Below the pieces are notes generated by a model. It was not told the origin of the DNA and ran no database searches. It saw nothing but the letters and a program-made list of their open reading frames with translations. A program made the translations under genes and the position numbers. 64,000 nucleotides of DNA, taken from the NCBI RefSeq assembly GCF_006965485.1, contig NZ_CP041360.1, positions 2,604,001 through 2,668,000 on the forward strand, given 5' to 3'. This DNA is from Spirosoma sp. KCTC 42546 (lineage in GTDB: Bacteria > Bacteroidota > Bacteroidia > Cytophagales > Spirosomataceae). The stretch's first letter is position 1. Each line of letters opens with the position of its first letter. Shown here one piece after another: positions 43,317 through 52,265 of this stretch.

Positions 43317-46300
43317 TTATAGGCCAAGGCGTAAGCCAATCGTATACGTTTTTGGGTTTGGTATAACACCCATTTCGAGTCCCTGTGTGATGGCGTTCGT
43401 TCCATTCGATACTTCAGGATCATAGCCAGGGTATTTGGTGATCATGAAGAGGTTCTGACCACTCACGTACACTTCGAGATTGCGGATTTTCGCCTTGTTC
43501 AGCAGATTATCAGGCACCCGGTAGGTAAGCGACAGGTTCTTCAGCTTCGTGTAGCTACCGTCATACACGTAACGGCTACTGTTATTAAAGTTCTTGCTGG
43601 TATTGCTGAACGCCGGATTGTCGGTCTGATTTTGGGCTGTCCAGATGTTCAGCGCTTCAGTAGTTGTGGCGTTCCGTTGGTCACCCAGGCCACCCCACAA
43701 GTACGCCAGTGTCTGTGAGTAAATCTGGTTGCCATGCGTTCCCTGGAACATGAAGCTAAGGGTAAAGTTGCCGTAGCTGACATCATTGATGAAACCAAAT
43801 GAGTAGTTAGGCGTTCCATTACCGATCGGTACTCGGTCGGCTGCTGTGTAAGCATGATCGCCGTTGACATCCACATATTTGGCGTCACCTGGTTTCATCC
43901 CAAACTGGGCTGCCTGATCGGCTTCGCTCGTTTTCCAGGTTCCCAGAAATTGATACCCATAAAACTCACCCAGTGGGCGACCAACTCGCAGAATGGAGGC
44001 ACTGTTCAGGGCAGAGCCAACACCGTTAACGATCACATTGTCGAGACCTCCCAGATCGGTTACCTTATTGCGATTAAAGGAGATGTTGAAATTACTAGTC
44101 CAGCGGAGTTTCCCCGTAGCAATGGGTGTGCCACTGAGCGAAAATTCGAGCCCCTTGTTTTCAACACTACCAATATTTCTTAAGTAATTGCCGCCACCTA
44201 AATAGAAAGGAGCCTGGTAGCTATACAAGAGGTTGGAAATATTTTTCAAATAGGCATCGGCGGTAAATCGTAAGCGACCGTTCAGAAACGACGCGTCGAT
44301 ACCCGCATCATATTGAGAAGTGGTTTCCCATTTCAGGCTATTGGATACGGGCGCTCCGAGTGGCGTTGCTACACTAGGGGTCTTGCCATCGTAATAATAA
44401 GCTGGCTGGCTTCCACCCGTGGTTATTTGCGCAATGGTGGCATACGCGCCCACCGCCTGATTGCCCGTTTGCCCATAACTTGTCCTGATTTTCAGGTCTG
44501 AAAACAATTTAGAAGTTTGCAGGAAGCTCTCTTTCGACAGATTCCAGGCCAGCGCCAGAGAAGGAAAGGTACTATACTTCTCGGTCAGGTGCGACGAACC
44601 ATCGACACGAACGCTGGCGGTGAGTAAGTACTTCTCCTTGTAGGCATAGTTGACCCGACCCATATACGATTGCAGGGCGTCAGCAGAGTAGCCGGAAGAG
44701 GTCTGTTGCGTGCCACCCAGACTCAAATTGTAGTAGCCAAGTGCGTAAGTAGACAGGCTGTTGGCACGGGCTGTTGCCGACATACCCTGCCCCTGTTGCT
44801 GTTCGTACAGCGCTGTTACGGTAACGGCATGATCGCCAAAATTGCCTTTGTAAGTCAGGAAGTTACTGTTCTGGAAATTCCAGTTTCTGGACGAATTAAC
44901 CTGTGCATACAAGACCCCATTGCCTGTCCCCGGTCCAAACAACGTCTGGTTAAATGGCGAGGAAATCTGATAGGTCGTATTCGTTGTGAACGTCAATCCT
45001 TTCAGAATCTGGTACGTCAGTATGCCGGTTCCCGCAATGTTTGTGTTCCGGCCTTCATCGAACTGACCAAGTGCCCGCGCTACAGGGCTGTACTGAATGG
45101 ACGCATAGGGGGCTGTATACACGAGCGCGCCCGTTATTGGATCGCGCACTGGCGAGGTCGGATCCCATTCGGTTGCCTGCGTGAACGGATCCGTCAAATC
45201 GCCTGAGTAGTTCGTGTTCCGATTCTGGGGGATTACAGCCGCTACGTTAAATTTCAGGTTGATCTTTTCGTTGATCTTGGCGTCGATATTTGCCCGCAAG
45301 GTGGCCCGTTTGTAATACTGGTTGAGAATTAAACCAGGCTGATCGAGGTAATTGGCTGAAATAAGATACCGCACACCCGACGTACCACCCGATAAATCAA
45401 TCTGGTAGTTTTGAATAAGCGGCTCCTGATGAAGTTCACGCTGCCAGTCGTTACCGCCGTTGGCTTTTAGTTGCTGGAGCCGATCATCCGAAAAAGCAGG
45501 CGGGTTGCCCGTCGAAGCAAACTGCGTATTGACTGTACGCGCAAAGTCATAGGCGTTCATCAACGAGAGCTCTCTCGGCATCATACCTTTGCTGAACCAG
45601 GTGCTGAAATTAACCTTGGCTTTGCCTTCCTGACCCGATCTGGTCGTAATGAGAACGACGCCGTTTGACCCCCTGGACCCATAAATCGCCGTTGCCGAAG
45701 CATCCTTTAGAATTTCCAGCGATTCAATATCATTCGGATTGAGCGACTCAATGTTTCCGCCGATAAAGCCGTCGATAACATATAAAGGCTCATTAGAACC
45801 CGTTATGGAGTTGGCGCCCCGGATACGGACACTTAGGCCACGGCCCGGCTGTCCGCTGCTGCTAGCGACAACAACCCCGGAAGTAGTGCCTTGTAACGCC
45901 TGTTCGACCCGTATCAGCGGGCGCTTGGCAATTTCTTTGGCTGTTACCGTACTGGTAGCACCTGTTACGTCGCTTTTGCGCTGTTCGCCATAACCAACAA
46001 CGACCACCTCCTGTAAACCGCGCTCGCTGACCTTTAAGGTTACATTTAGGGTAGCCTGATCGCCCGGCTTAACCTCCTGCGATTCATAACCGACAAAGCT
46101 GAAAACCAGCGTAGTCGATCGGTCGGGGATCTCAAGCTGGAACTGCCCTCTTGGATCTGTTGTAGTGCCGCGTTGCGTTCCTTTGATAACGATACTCACA
46201 CCCGGTAACCCTTCGCCTTTTTCGTCGGTGACTTTTCCGATGATCGGAATTAATAAGGGTCGGATAGTCTGCACGCGACCAACCAGTTGTTCGATTGTTT

Positions 46301-46727
46301 TTCGCTCAAATTCCGCACTGGCATCCAGTTTCAGCCCAGCTTTAGCGTCGGGAAAAAGCGTCGGTACCTCACTAACGGGTTTAAGAGTAGTGGCGCTTTC
46401 CTTCTTTTTAATAACAATGGTTTTGCTAACGATGGAATAGCTTAGTGGCTGGTTCTTAAATACTTCTTCCAGAACCGTTTCCAACGGCGTATTTTTTAGC
46501 CTAACCGTAACCCGCTTGCTACTGGTTAGCAAATTCGTTTGCAGAAAGAAGGAATAACCGCTCTGTTTTTCCAGTTTATCCAGTACTTTTTCAAGCGGTG
46601 CATTCCGTTCATTAATTGAAATTAACTGGCTATAACTGGCCGCGTATACATGCAGGCAGGCGATTAGTAAGAATATGCTGATAAAATTTAGGCGCATAAT
46701 CCATTTGCGTTTCGTATCCCGACTCAT
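43317..46727 (-). CDS. susC: SusC/RagA TonB-dependent transporter with STN signalling domain (first locus)
   Basis: 1136 residues from the Met at 46727; the frame is open to 46814, but the later start gives a normal signal peptide (FISIFLLIACLHVYA). Order of domains: STN (ISINERNAPLEKVLDKLEK to TIVIKKK), carboxypeptidase-like beta domain (GKVTDEKGEGLPGVSIVIKG), plug (EVVVVGYGEQRKS, PLYVIDGFIGG), then the barrel, ending in an aromatic-poor TYTIGLRLGL. STN-bearing receptors signal through FecR to an ECF sigma factor, and both genes are immediately upstream. It imports an oligosaccharide into the periplasm. Confidence 0.95.
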   Translation of the reverse strand: MSRDTKRKWIMRLNFISIFLLIACLHVYAASYSQLISINERNAPLEKVLDKLEKQSGYSFFLQTNLLTSSKRVTVRLKNTPLETVLEEVFKNQPLSYSIVSKTIVIKKKESATTLKPVSEVPTLFPDAKAGLKLDASAEFERKTIEQLVGRVQTIRPLLIPIIGKVTDEKGEGLPGVSIVIKGTQRGTTTDPRGQFQLEIPDRSTTLVFSFVGYESQEVKPGDQATLNVTLKVSERGLQEVVVVGYGEQRKSDVTGATSTVTAKEIAKRPLIRVEQALQGTTSGVVVASSSGQPGRGLSVRIRGANSITGSNEPLYVIDGFIGGNIESLNPNDIESLEILKDASATAIYGSRGSNGVVLITTRSGQEGKAKVNFSTWFSKGMMPRELSLMNAYDFARTVNTQFASTGNPPAFSDDRLQQLKANGGNDWQRELHQEPLIQNYQIDLSGGTSGVRYLISANYLDQPGLILNQYYKRATLRANIDAKINEKINLKFNVAAVIPQNRNTNYSGDLTDPFTQATEWDPTSPVRDPITGALVYTAPYASIQYSPVARALGQFDEGRNTNIAGTGILTYQILKGLTFTTNTTYQISSPFNQTLFGPGTGNGVLYAQVNSSRNWNFQNSNFLTYKGNFGDHAVTVTALYEQQQGQGMSATARANSLSTYALGYYNLSLGGTQQTSSGYSADALQSYMGRVNYAYKEKYLLTASVRVDGSSHLTEKYSTFPSLALAWNLSKESFLQTSKLFSDLKIRTSYGQTGNQAVGAYATIAQITTGGSQPAYYYDGKTPSVATPLGAPVSNSLKWETTSQYDAGIDASFLNGRLRFTADAYLKNISNLLYSYQAPFYLGGGNYLRNIGSVENKGLEFSLSGTPIATGKLRWTSNFNISFNRNKVTDLGGLDNVIVNGVGSALNSASILRVGRPLGEFYGYQFLGTWKTSEADQAAQFGMKPGDAKYVDVNGDHAYTAADRVPIGNGTPNYSFGFINDVSYGNFTLSFMFQGTHGNQIYSQTLAYLWGGLGDQRNATTTEALNIWTAQNQTDNPAFSNTSKNFNNSSRYVYDGSYTKLKNLSLTYRVPDNLLNKAKIRNLEVYVSGQNLFMITKYPGYDPEVSNGTNAITQGLEMGVIPNPKTYTIGLRLGL

Positions 46728-46988
46728 ATAGATGAATCGGGGAGTCATTCGGTGCCTAAGCTGTGCCCATGATTCTGGCTGGCACAGTCGTAGGTAAAAA
46801 GTAGAATAATTCATACTTTTATGCTGGTTTTGGGGTTGGTAAAAACTTGTACGTCAACAGGTTTTGCTTTTCTGTTTTTTTGACAGAGAAATCCCAGCTT
46901 TTGCCGGAAGTGCTCGCAACACGTTCCGGCTTTTTTTATGGAAAACTCTGGGGCTATTCCGAGCCTGGCCCGGTTTAGCCGTTGTCGA

Positions 46989-48230
46989 TCAGGATTTAAC
47001 GGTTATTTTTCTGCCTTCTATTTTAAAGTTGATACCACTTAACTGGAGAATCTGAAAAATTTGGGAGAGCGGTACATCCCTTGAAATTTTACCTCTAAAT
47101 TTTGTGTCGGGAAGCTTACCCTGAAAATCAACTTCAACATCGTACCAGCGGGAAATCTGACGCATGATGGTAGGCAGGTCGGTGTCTTTAAACTGAAACT
47201 GCCCGTTCTTCCAGGCCACTGCTTCTTCCAGGTCTGCTGCCGGAACCAGATTAAGCCTGCGCTTGGCGTCGGCTGTTAACTGAGCCTGTTCGCCAGGTTT
47301 AAGGATAATTTCCGCTGAACTTTCTGCCCGATCCGGACTTGTTTTTGTGACCTTCACTTTACCTTCCAGCAGGGTTGTTTTCACGCTATTTTCGTCCGCA
47401 TAGCTGTTGATGTTGAAATGCGTGCCCAACACCTCCACAACCTGACTGGCTGAGCGTACCCGGAAAGGCATGGCTTGCTTATGGGCGTTTTTCAGAGGCA
47501 TTATTTCAAAATACGCTTCGCCCATAAGCGTTACAGTTCGCTCGTTACCCGTGAATTTTGTAGGATATCTCAGAGATGAAGCCGCATTGAGCCAGACTTT
47601 GCTTCCATCAGGAAGGATAATCCGAAACTTCCCACCGCGAGGGGTTGTAATGGTGTTATAGCCGGACGGCACCGTAGCTGCTTTGCTTGAAGTCGTTGCT
47701 GAACTTTCTGCATAAGACAGCTGTCCATCAGCCGTTTTCGTGATTAAAACGTCAGCTTGTCGGGCAATTTGCCCATCTGCTACATCGTCCAGAATTATTT
47801 TCGACGCATCAGCTAATGTCAGAACGGCCTTGTTACTGCCGGGGGCGAAATCGGTTGGTTTTTCGGCCATGTGGGTAGTGGGCCGCAATGGGTGATTGAA
47901 GGGATAGAGTAGTAGTCCCGCAATAATGACAACGGCAGCGGCTGCTGCGTAACGGAGTAAACGGCTACCTATATACGATTTGTGGTCTGGCGTATTATAG
48001 CCTGTTTCGGATACTATTTTCTCCCAGGCTTCTGTTTTGTCGGCCAAACCGAATTTGCCCAGTTCAGTATTAATAGTCGCTTCCTGAGTTAATCTGGTAA
48101 ATAGAGTCTGATTATGATCGCTTTGGGCAATCCAATCATCCAGCTCTTCCCGTTCCTGATCGCTGAGTTCCCCCTTGAGGTATTTAGCGATCAGGTCACC
48201 CTGTCTAAAATAACGGCTATAATTTTCCAT
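46989..48230 (-). CDS. FecR-family anti-sigma factor
   Basis: 413 residues. A short cytoplasmic sigma-binding region (YLKGELSDQEREELDDWI) is followed by a membrane helix at about 88-106 (YAAAAAVVIIAGLLLYP). The periplasmic FecR domain holds TPRGGKFRIILPDGSKVWLNAASSLRYP and GEAYFEI. A C-terminal DUF4974 domain (FKDTDLPTIMRQISRWYDVEVDF, IFQILQLSGINFKI) should contact the STN domain of the downstream SusC. It links glycan binding to sigma factor release. Confidence 0.95.
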   Translation of the reverse strand: MENYSRYFRQGDLIAKYLKGELSDQEREELDDWIAQSDHNQTLFTRLTQEATINTELGKFGLADKTEAWEKIVSETGYNTPDHKSYIGSRLLRYAAAAAVVIIAGLLLYPFNHPLRPTTHMAEKPTDFAPGSNKAVLTLADASKIILDDVADGQIARQADVLITKTADGQLSYAESSATTSSKAATVPSGYNTITTPRGGKFRIILPDGSKVWLNAASSLRYPTKFTGNERTVTLMGEAYFEIMPLKNAHKQAMPFRVRSASQVVEVLGTHFNINSYADENSVKTTLLEGKVKVTKTSPDRAESSAEIILKPGEQAQLTADAKRRLNLVPAADLEEAVAWKNGQFQFKDTDLPTIMRQISRWYDVEVDFQGKLPDTKFRGKISRDVPLSQIFQILQLSGINFKIEGRKITVKS

Positions 48231-48383
48231 GGCATTGCTTTACTCCATAGAGACACGCAAACCAGGAAATAGGATAAAGCGAATATAAATTTTAATCTAT
48301 TTTTTTTGGGTCTAGCGAAAGAGTGGGCAAAATTGACTCTAGTTCCAGTGCCTATGGGGATCTTTTGTCAGTATGACAAAAAG

Positions 48384-48974
48384 TTACATTATATGGGCAC
48401 TCCCGAGGGTGAGTAAGATCGTAAACACCTCCGGTGAAAGTCGCATTCTAAGTAATTCAAGCGCCCGTTGCTTTTGTTTCTTGACGGTGTTAATCGACAT
48501 GCCTAGCTCATCGGCAATCTCCTGATTTTTTTTGCCTTCCAGATAACTCATCTCGGAGATAGTGCGGTAATTAGCGGGCAATGCTTCAATGGCCGAATGA
48601 AGTTCGGCCATGACTTCAGAAGATATGATCGCATCCATAATGGTCAGTTCTTCCGATTCCGATGGCCTATGCTGTTCCTGATAGTCGTCAACGACCTTGT
48701 TATGCCGGATCACGTTCAGACTGGCATTCCGCACGGTGCTGTATAAGTAGTTTTTGATGGCCACTTTATTGGGAAATATAGCCTCTCGTTCCTGCCAGTA
48801 TTTAATAAATGCATCCTGCGTGATGTCCTGCGCCTGTGCCTGGTCCCGTATTAGTTGTACTGAAAAGTAGACAAGTCGATCATAGAATTCTTTAAAAAGA
48901 GAGTCTAGCTCCAGCGACTCCGAAGCCGCCACTGGACTTTTTTTTGCCGAGGTCAGTTGCTTTAGCACACTCAT
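48384..48974 (-). CDS. ECF RNA polymerase sigma-70 factor
   Basis: 196 residues. Region 2 (YDRLVYFSVQLIRDQAQAQDITQDAFIKYWQ) binds the -10 element. Region 4 (LPANYRTISEMSYLEGKKNQEIADELGMSINTVKKQKQRALELLR) binds the -35 element. An approximately 195-nt leader separates the start from the candidate promoter at 49181-49224. A hairpin TTTTGTCA/TGACAAAA (48363-48381) lies just after its stop, before fecR. It should transcribe the following fecR-susCD genes and perhaps itself. Confidence 0.94.
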   Translation of the reverse strand: MSVLKQLTSAKKSPVAASESLELDSLFKEFYDRLVYFSVQLIRDQAQAQDITQDAFIKYWQEREAIFPNKVAIKNYLYSTVRNASLNVIRHNKVVDDYQEQHRPSESEELTIMDAIISSEVMAELHSAIEALPANYRTISEMSYLEGKKNQEIADELGMSINTVKKQKQRALELLRMRLSPEVFTILLTLGSAHIM

Positions 48975-49180
48975 AATAAGGTGAATTTTACGTAGAAAAA
49001 GCAGAATTACTGGTTTAATACTTGCTGCTAGTTAATAAAGGATACTGTTTTTAACGCCGAATTAACTTAGCAGAAGCAGTTTGCGGTCATTCTATGAACC
49101 TGATTGAAAATGATACTATTCAGCCTATTCTGTGTGAATAATTTCAAAAATCCATTATTTTTCTGGATTAATTCGGCACT

Positions 49181-49224
49181 AAGTACAGTGAGGTACCTTA
49201 ATAAAATCTTAATAAAACCTTAAT
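49181..49224 (-). promoter_or_regulatory. Three-half-site operator/promoter, copy 2 (sigma/fecR/susCD operon)
   Basis: On the minus strand ATTAAG occurs three times exactly 11 bp apart (49224-49219, 49213-49208, 49202-49197). Then come 10 nt and GTACTT (49186-49181). Of the three sites this is the most regular: in the plus direction units read CCTTAATAAAA, TCTTAATAAAA, CCTTAATTTTT. It points toward the sigma factor gene. Confidence 0.78.
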
Positions 49225-49259
49225 TTTTAAAAACACGCTCGTTAAAATGCGCTAATGCG

Positions 49260-49304
49260 CTCTAGCGCACCAGCCTGAACCGGGGCCAGGTTAGTGCGCT
49301 AGAG
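49260..49304 (-). terminator. Hairpin after the membrane SARP-like gene
   Basis: An 11-bp stem (CTCTAGCGCAC at 49260-49270, complement at 49294-49304) with an inner CCTG/CAGG stem. It lies 56 bp after the stop of the regulator and upstream of the operator, on the minus strand. Followed on that strand by TTAGCGCATTTTAACG, a short T run. Confidence 0.6.
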
Positions 49305-49359
49305 AGCGTTGACAGAAGCAGTTGTTTCCTTTTCGGGAAGGGATTGAGCGCAGTACGTT

Positions 49360-51984
49360 TTAGTCGATAATGGCTGAGAAGGATTGTTCGTATTCTTCGC
49401 CATAGATGGCTTTATAGTCCCGAATAAATCGCTCGAAGGTATTCTTGGCCAGCGTATGCTTACCCATTAACGACAGGGCTTTACATTTCAGAATGATGGC
49501 GTCTTCACTAACGGGATCATAATCGAAAATGAAATTTGTAATCTGGATTAAAAGCTCCGGCTCCTCGCTGATCGTTAATGTATTGGCATACTTTAGAAAT
49601 GTATTAATAATCTTGTTCGAAATATCAGCTTTGAAATCGTCTAACCAGTAATACTCCGTATTTTGAAGGAAAGGCCCCCGTTTCGTAATCTCGCCTAACT
49701 CAATAATGGCCTGTTTCGTCAGAATGGTCTTGTCATTGATAATGGCCGTATACCGTTCATAATCGACATACAGTTGCTGGTTAAAATTGAATTCTATTTT
49801 CCAGTAACCAGACTCCTTTGACAGCGAACAAAACTCAACCTTCTCTAACAGATTTCGCAGTTTCGTAATGTTAACCGAGCGATTATTACTGGCTTCCCGG
49901 CCCGACTTATCAGGCCAGAGAATTTCATTCAGTTTTTCAGAGGCTACGCCCCGCTGTTTACCAAGGCTGTTGAGGGACAGCAGTAGAAAAAGTTCTTTCA
50001 GTAAGGGGGTGAACGATTTGGTTATATCGATGCCTGAGTGATCCAGTACCTGAAAGTTGCCAAAAAAGAAAATGCTGGATATCAACGCGGGTTCCTTTGA
50101 CAAGGGCGAACGAGCTAATGGAATTTCCGGCCTTATCAGCAACGTTGGTTGTGGCAATGTATCGACTGGTAACGGCTGTTGTTGGACAGGTGGCGAATCT
50201 GGTTCCTGCTGCTTGCTTACTAATCGGCGACGTCGCCGGACGTATAGGAAGATCGTTCCTCCCACTATCGAAATCGCCAAAGCGAGCCACCCATAAAGAA
50301 GTGTTGCCGATTCATCCTGCTGCGCCTGCACATTCAGAGCGTCAGGGGGGAAGGAAATCGAATACAGTTTTACGTCTGTTGTATTGTTCTCCTCGTTTTG
50401 ATACAACGTAACGGCTAGTAATTTTTGGCTGACTGGACAGTAGTATAAATCAGCGTATGAGTGAATATCGTGAAACGAATAAGGAATAGGGTTTCCCACC
50501 ACTTCGTACGTTGGCGTAGTCAACGACCCCCGAATCAACTGCAACTGAGCCTTAAACTGCTGATTAGGAAAGATAAGGCCGTAATACTGCTTCGATTTTG
50601 CATCGATCATCAACGAATTGGCAAAAGCAAAATCCGTTTTAGGAAGGTTTAACTCATGAACCTTTCGGAAAGTATTTTTCCTGACCAGATATTCCAGTAA
50701 ATCATACGAGTTTTTAGGGTTAAGCATTTGCTCGCCCGTTAGACTTCCGTATCCTCCCAGTACATAAGCCGTGTCATTCGAAGAAGTTGTTCCTAAAGCG
50801 GCCAGATAACGTGGCGTATAGACACTAGCGTTTGAAGTAAGTGTATCCCAGCTTCTAGTGCCAAAATGGTAGCGCAGAATACGGTTTTTGTAGGTTAACT
50901 GACCATAACCACCTAAAATGTAGAGTGACGAATCAAATCGGGAAATGAATTTATTCGCGTGCCAGTATTCAGTTACCTTAATCGCGTTTGGCGTACTGGT
51001 CTCCACAAGCCAGTCTCCGACAGAAGGATTACAACTGTAGACGGACTTTTGATCCACGAAAAAATTGTAGAGCCGGCCAGTCAATGGATTATAAATGGCC
51101 TGACTACCCTGGAGCAGATTTTGGGGCGGGTTCTTGTGCCGATGAACGGTGGTCTGGTGCGTTGGAACGACGTATTGATACAGCTTATCGGAGCCAACTA
51201 CGTAAACCGTTTCAGTAATGGGATCAAAAGCAACATTCGCATAACCCTTCAGGGTGAACTGATCCGTCTTTTGCCACGCAGTATGTAACGATTTAATCCA
51301 GACTGGGTTTTTGACCGTGGCTGTCAACCCGCCAACCTCATCTCTGGCTGTGGCACCGTTTACTTCCTGCAACGGCCAGTGGTGTTTTGGCCGACCATTT
51401 TCTGTCAGAACAATGTCTTTGATATTCATGGGAGGCAAGTCCTTCGACTTGAATTGCCCAAACTCATTGCTGCCAAAAAACAGTTTAAAACACCCGCTTT
51501 CCTTAAAAGCCACATGATCCCTGATGATCGGTGTATTGTTGACAGACACCAGCAACGATCGCTGGGTTAGATCCCAGTTGATGGTAAAGTGGTTCCATTG
51601 GTGAAACAGTTTTGCTGAATCGATCTGGATAACCGATTGGGCCAAACGACCACCAATAATGAGTTTGAAACTCCTGGACTTCTGATCATACAGGAGGTCA
51701 AGATTCTGATTATCGTCCTGAATAATTCTGAAGATATAGCCAAAGTACGTTTGATAATTGGGGACTAGCATCAGATCAAACGAAACCTCGACATTTCCTT
51801 TAAGGCACAGCGGATGGTCAGGGGTAAGATTCAGTGAGGTACGACTATCCTGGATTTCTTCATGTCCTACAAAATGTAATCCATACGATTGGGCATTGAT
51901 GGTGGTCGAAGCCATCAATAGCACAACTACGCAGTACGTGATAGTACGTACGAATCGATGATATATATATCGATGGGTTGTCAA
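49360..51984 (-). CDS. Membrane-spanning SARP-like transcription regulator with exported LamG/kelch sensor
   Basis: 874 residues. Signal or anchor at about 12-30, then a LamG-like sandwich (34-230: VEVSFDLMLVP, WNHFTINWDLTQRSLLVSVNN). Kelch-type propeller strands follow (240-545: SLYILGGYGQL, TAYVLGGYGSL). A transmembrane helix at 563-582 is followed by five arginines (583-587), marking a cytoplasmic side, then a Pro-rich linker. Residues 637-735 are a SARP/OmpR-type winged helix (FFGNFQVLDHSG, LLKELFLLLSLNSLG, LNEILWPDKSGREASNNRSVNITKLR in part, ESGYWKI). Residues 738-874 are BTAD-like TPR helices. It likely senses a glycan outside and binds DNA inside. Operators flank it on both sides. Confidence 0.85.
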   Translation of the reverse strand: MTTHRYIYHRFVRTITYCVVVLLMASTTINAQSYGLHFVGHEEIQDSRTSLNLTPDHPLCLKGNVEVSFDLMLVPNYQTYFGYIFRIIQDDNQNLDLLYDQKSRSFKLIIGGRLAQSVIQIDSAKLFHQWNHFTINWDLTQRSLLVSVNNTPIIRDHVAFKESGCFKLFFGSNEFGQFKSKDLPPMNIKDIVLTENGRPKHHWPLQEVNGATARDEVGGLTATVKNPVWIKSLHTAWQKTDQFTLKGYANVAFDPITETVYVVGSDKLYQYVVPTHQTTVHRHKNPPQNLLQGSQAIYNPLTGRLYNFFVDQKSVYSCNPSVGDWLVETSTPNAIKVTEYWHANKFISRFDSSLYILGGYGQLTYKNRILRYHFGTRSWDTLTSNASVYTPRYLAALGTTSSNDTAYVLGGYGSLTGEQMLNPKNSYDLLEYLVRKNTFRKVHELNLPKTDFAFANSLMIDAKSKQYYGLIFPNQQFKAQLQLIRGSLTTPTYEVVGNPIPYSFHDIHSYADLYYCPVSQKLLAVTLYQNEENNTTDVKLYSISFPPDALNVQAQQDESATLLYGWLALAISIVGGTIFLYVRRRRRLVSKQQEPDSPPVQQQPLPVDTLPQPTLLIRPEIPLARSPLSKEPALISSIFFFGNFQVLDHSGIDITKSFTPLLKELFLLLSLNSLGKQRGVASEKLNEILWPDKSGREASNNRSVNITKLRNLLEKVEFCSLSKESGYWKIEFNFNQQLYVDYERYTAIINDKTILTKQAIIELGEITKRGPFLQNTEYYWLDDFKADISNKIINTFLKYANTLTISEEPELLIQITNFIFDYDPVSEDAIILKCKALSLMGKHTLAKNTFERFIRDYKAIYGEEYEQSFSAIID

Positions 51985-52188
51985 AGTCCTTTTGGTTGCT
52001 ACTCGTATTCAGCTTCTATAACGGGAAAGCTAAGGGCTGGTTTGTTGCTTTCTACTGAACGTGTAAGTATAGGCACTGCTCTATCCCATAGAGGCTCTAA
52101 TTTACCGGATATTCATTAGCTATCAAAATGAACAATACGCATTGGAACTAATAAGAAAATTCACAAAATATAGCTTTTAAGTCTAATT

Positions 52189-52232
52189 ATTAAGCTTTTA
52201 TTAAGATATTTTTAATCTCCTCCGGCGTTCTT
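52189..52232 (+). promoter_or_regulatory. Three-half-site operator/promoter, copy 3 (second susC operon)
   Basis: ATTAAG (52189-52194), ATTAAG (52200-52205) and TTTAAT (52211-52216), each 11 bp apart. Then a 10-nt spacer and GTTCTT (52227-52232). The 11-mer TTTTATTAAGA at 52196-52206 is identical to units of copy 2. The stretch GTTCTTCGTGCC also matches GTACTTAGTGCC of copy 2 at 10 of 12 positions. Confidence 0.78.
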
Positions 52233-52265
52233 CGTGCCATGTTTAATCCAAATAAATCCGGGTTT

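Noticed and set aside
46728..46814. Upstream extension of the first SusC
   Set aside because: It would place about 63 residues before the hydrophobic signal, which is unusual; the Met at 46727 gives a normal signal peptide.
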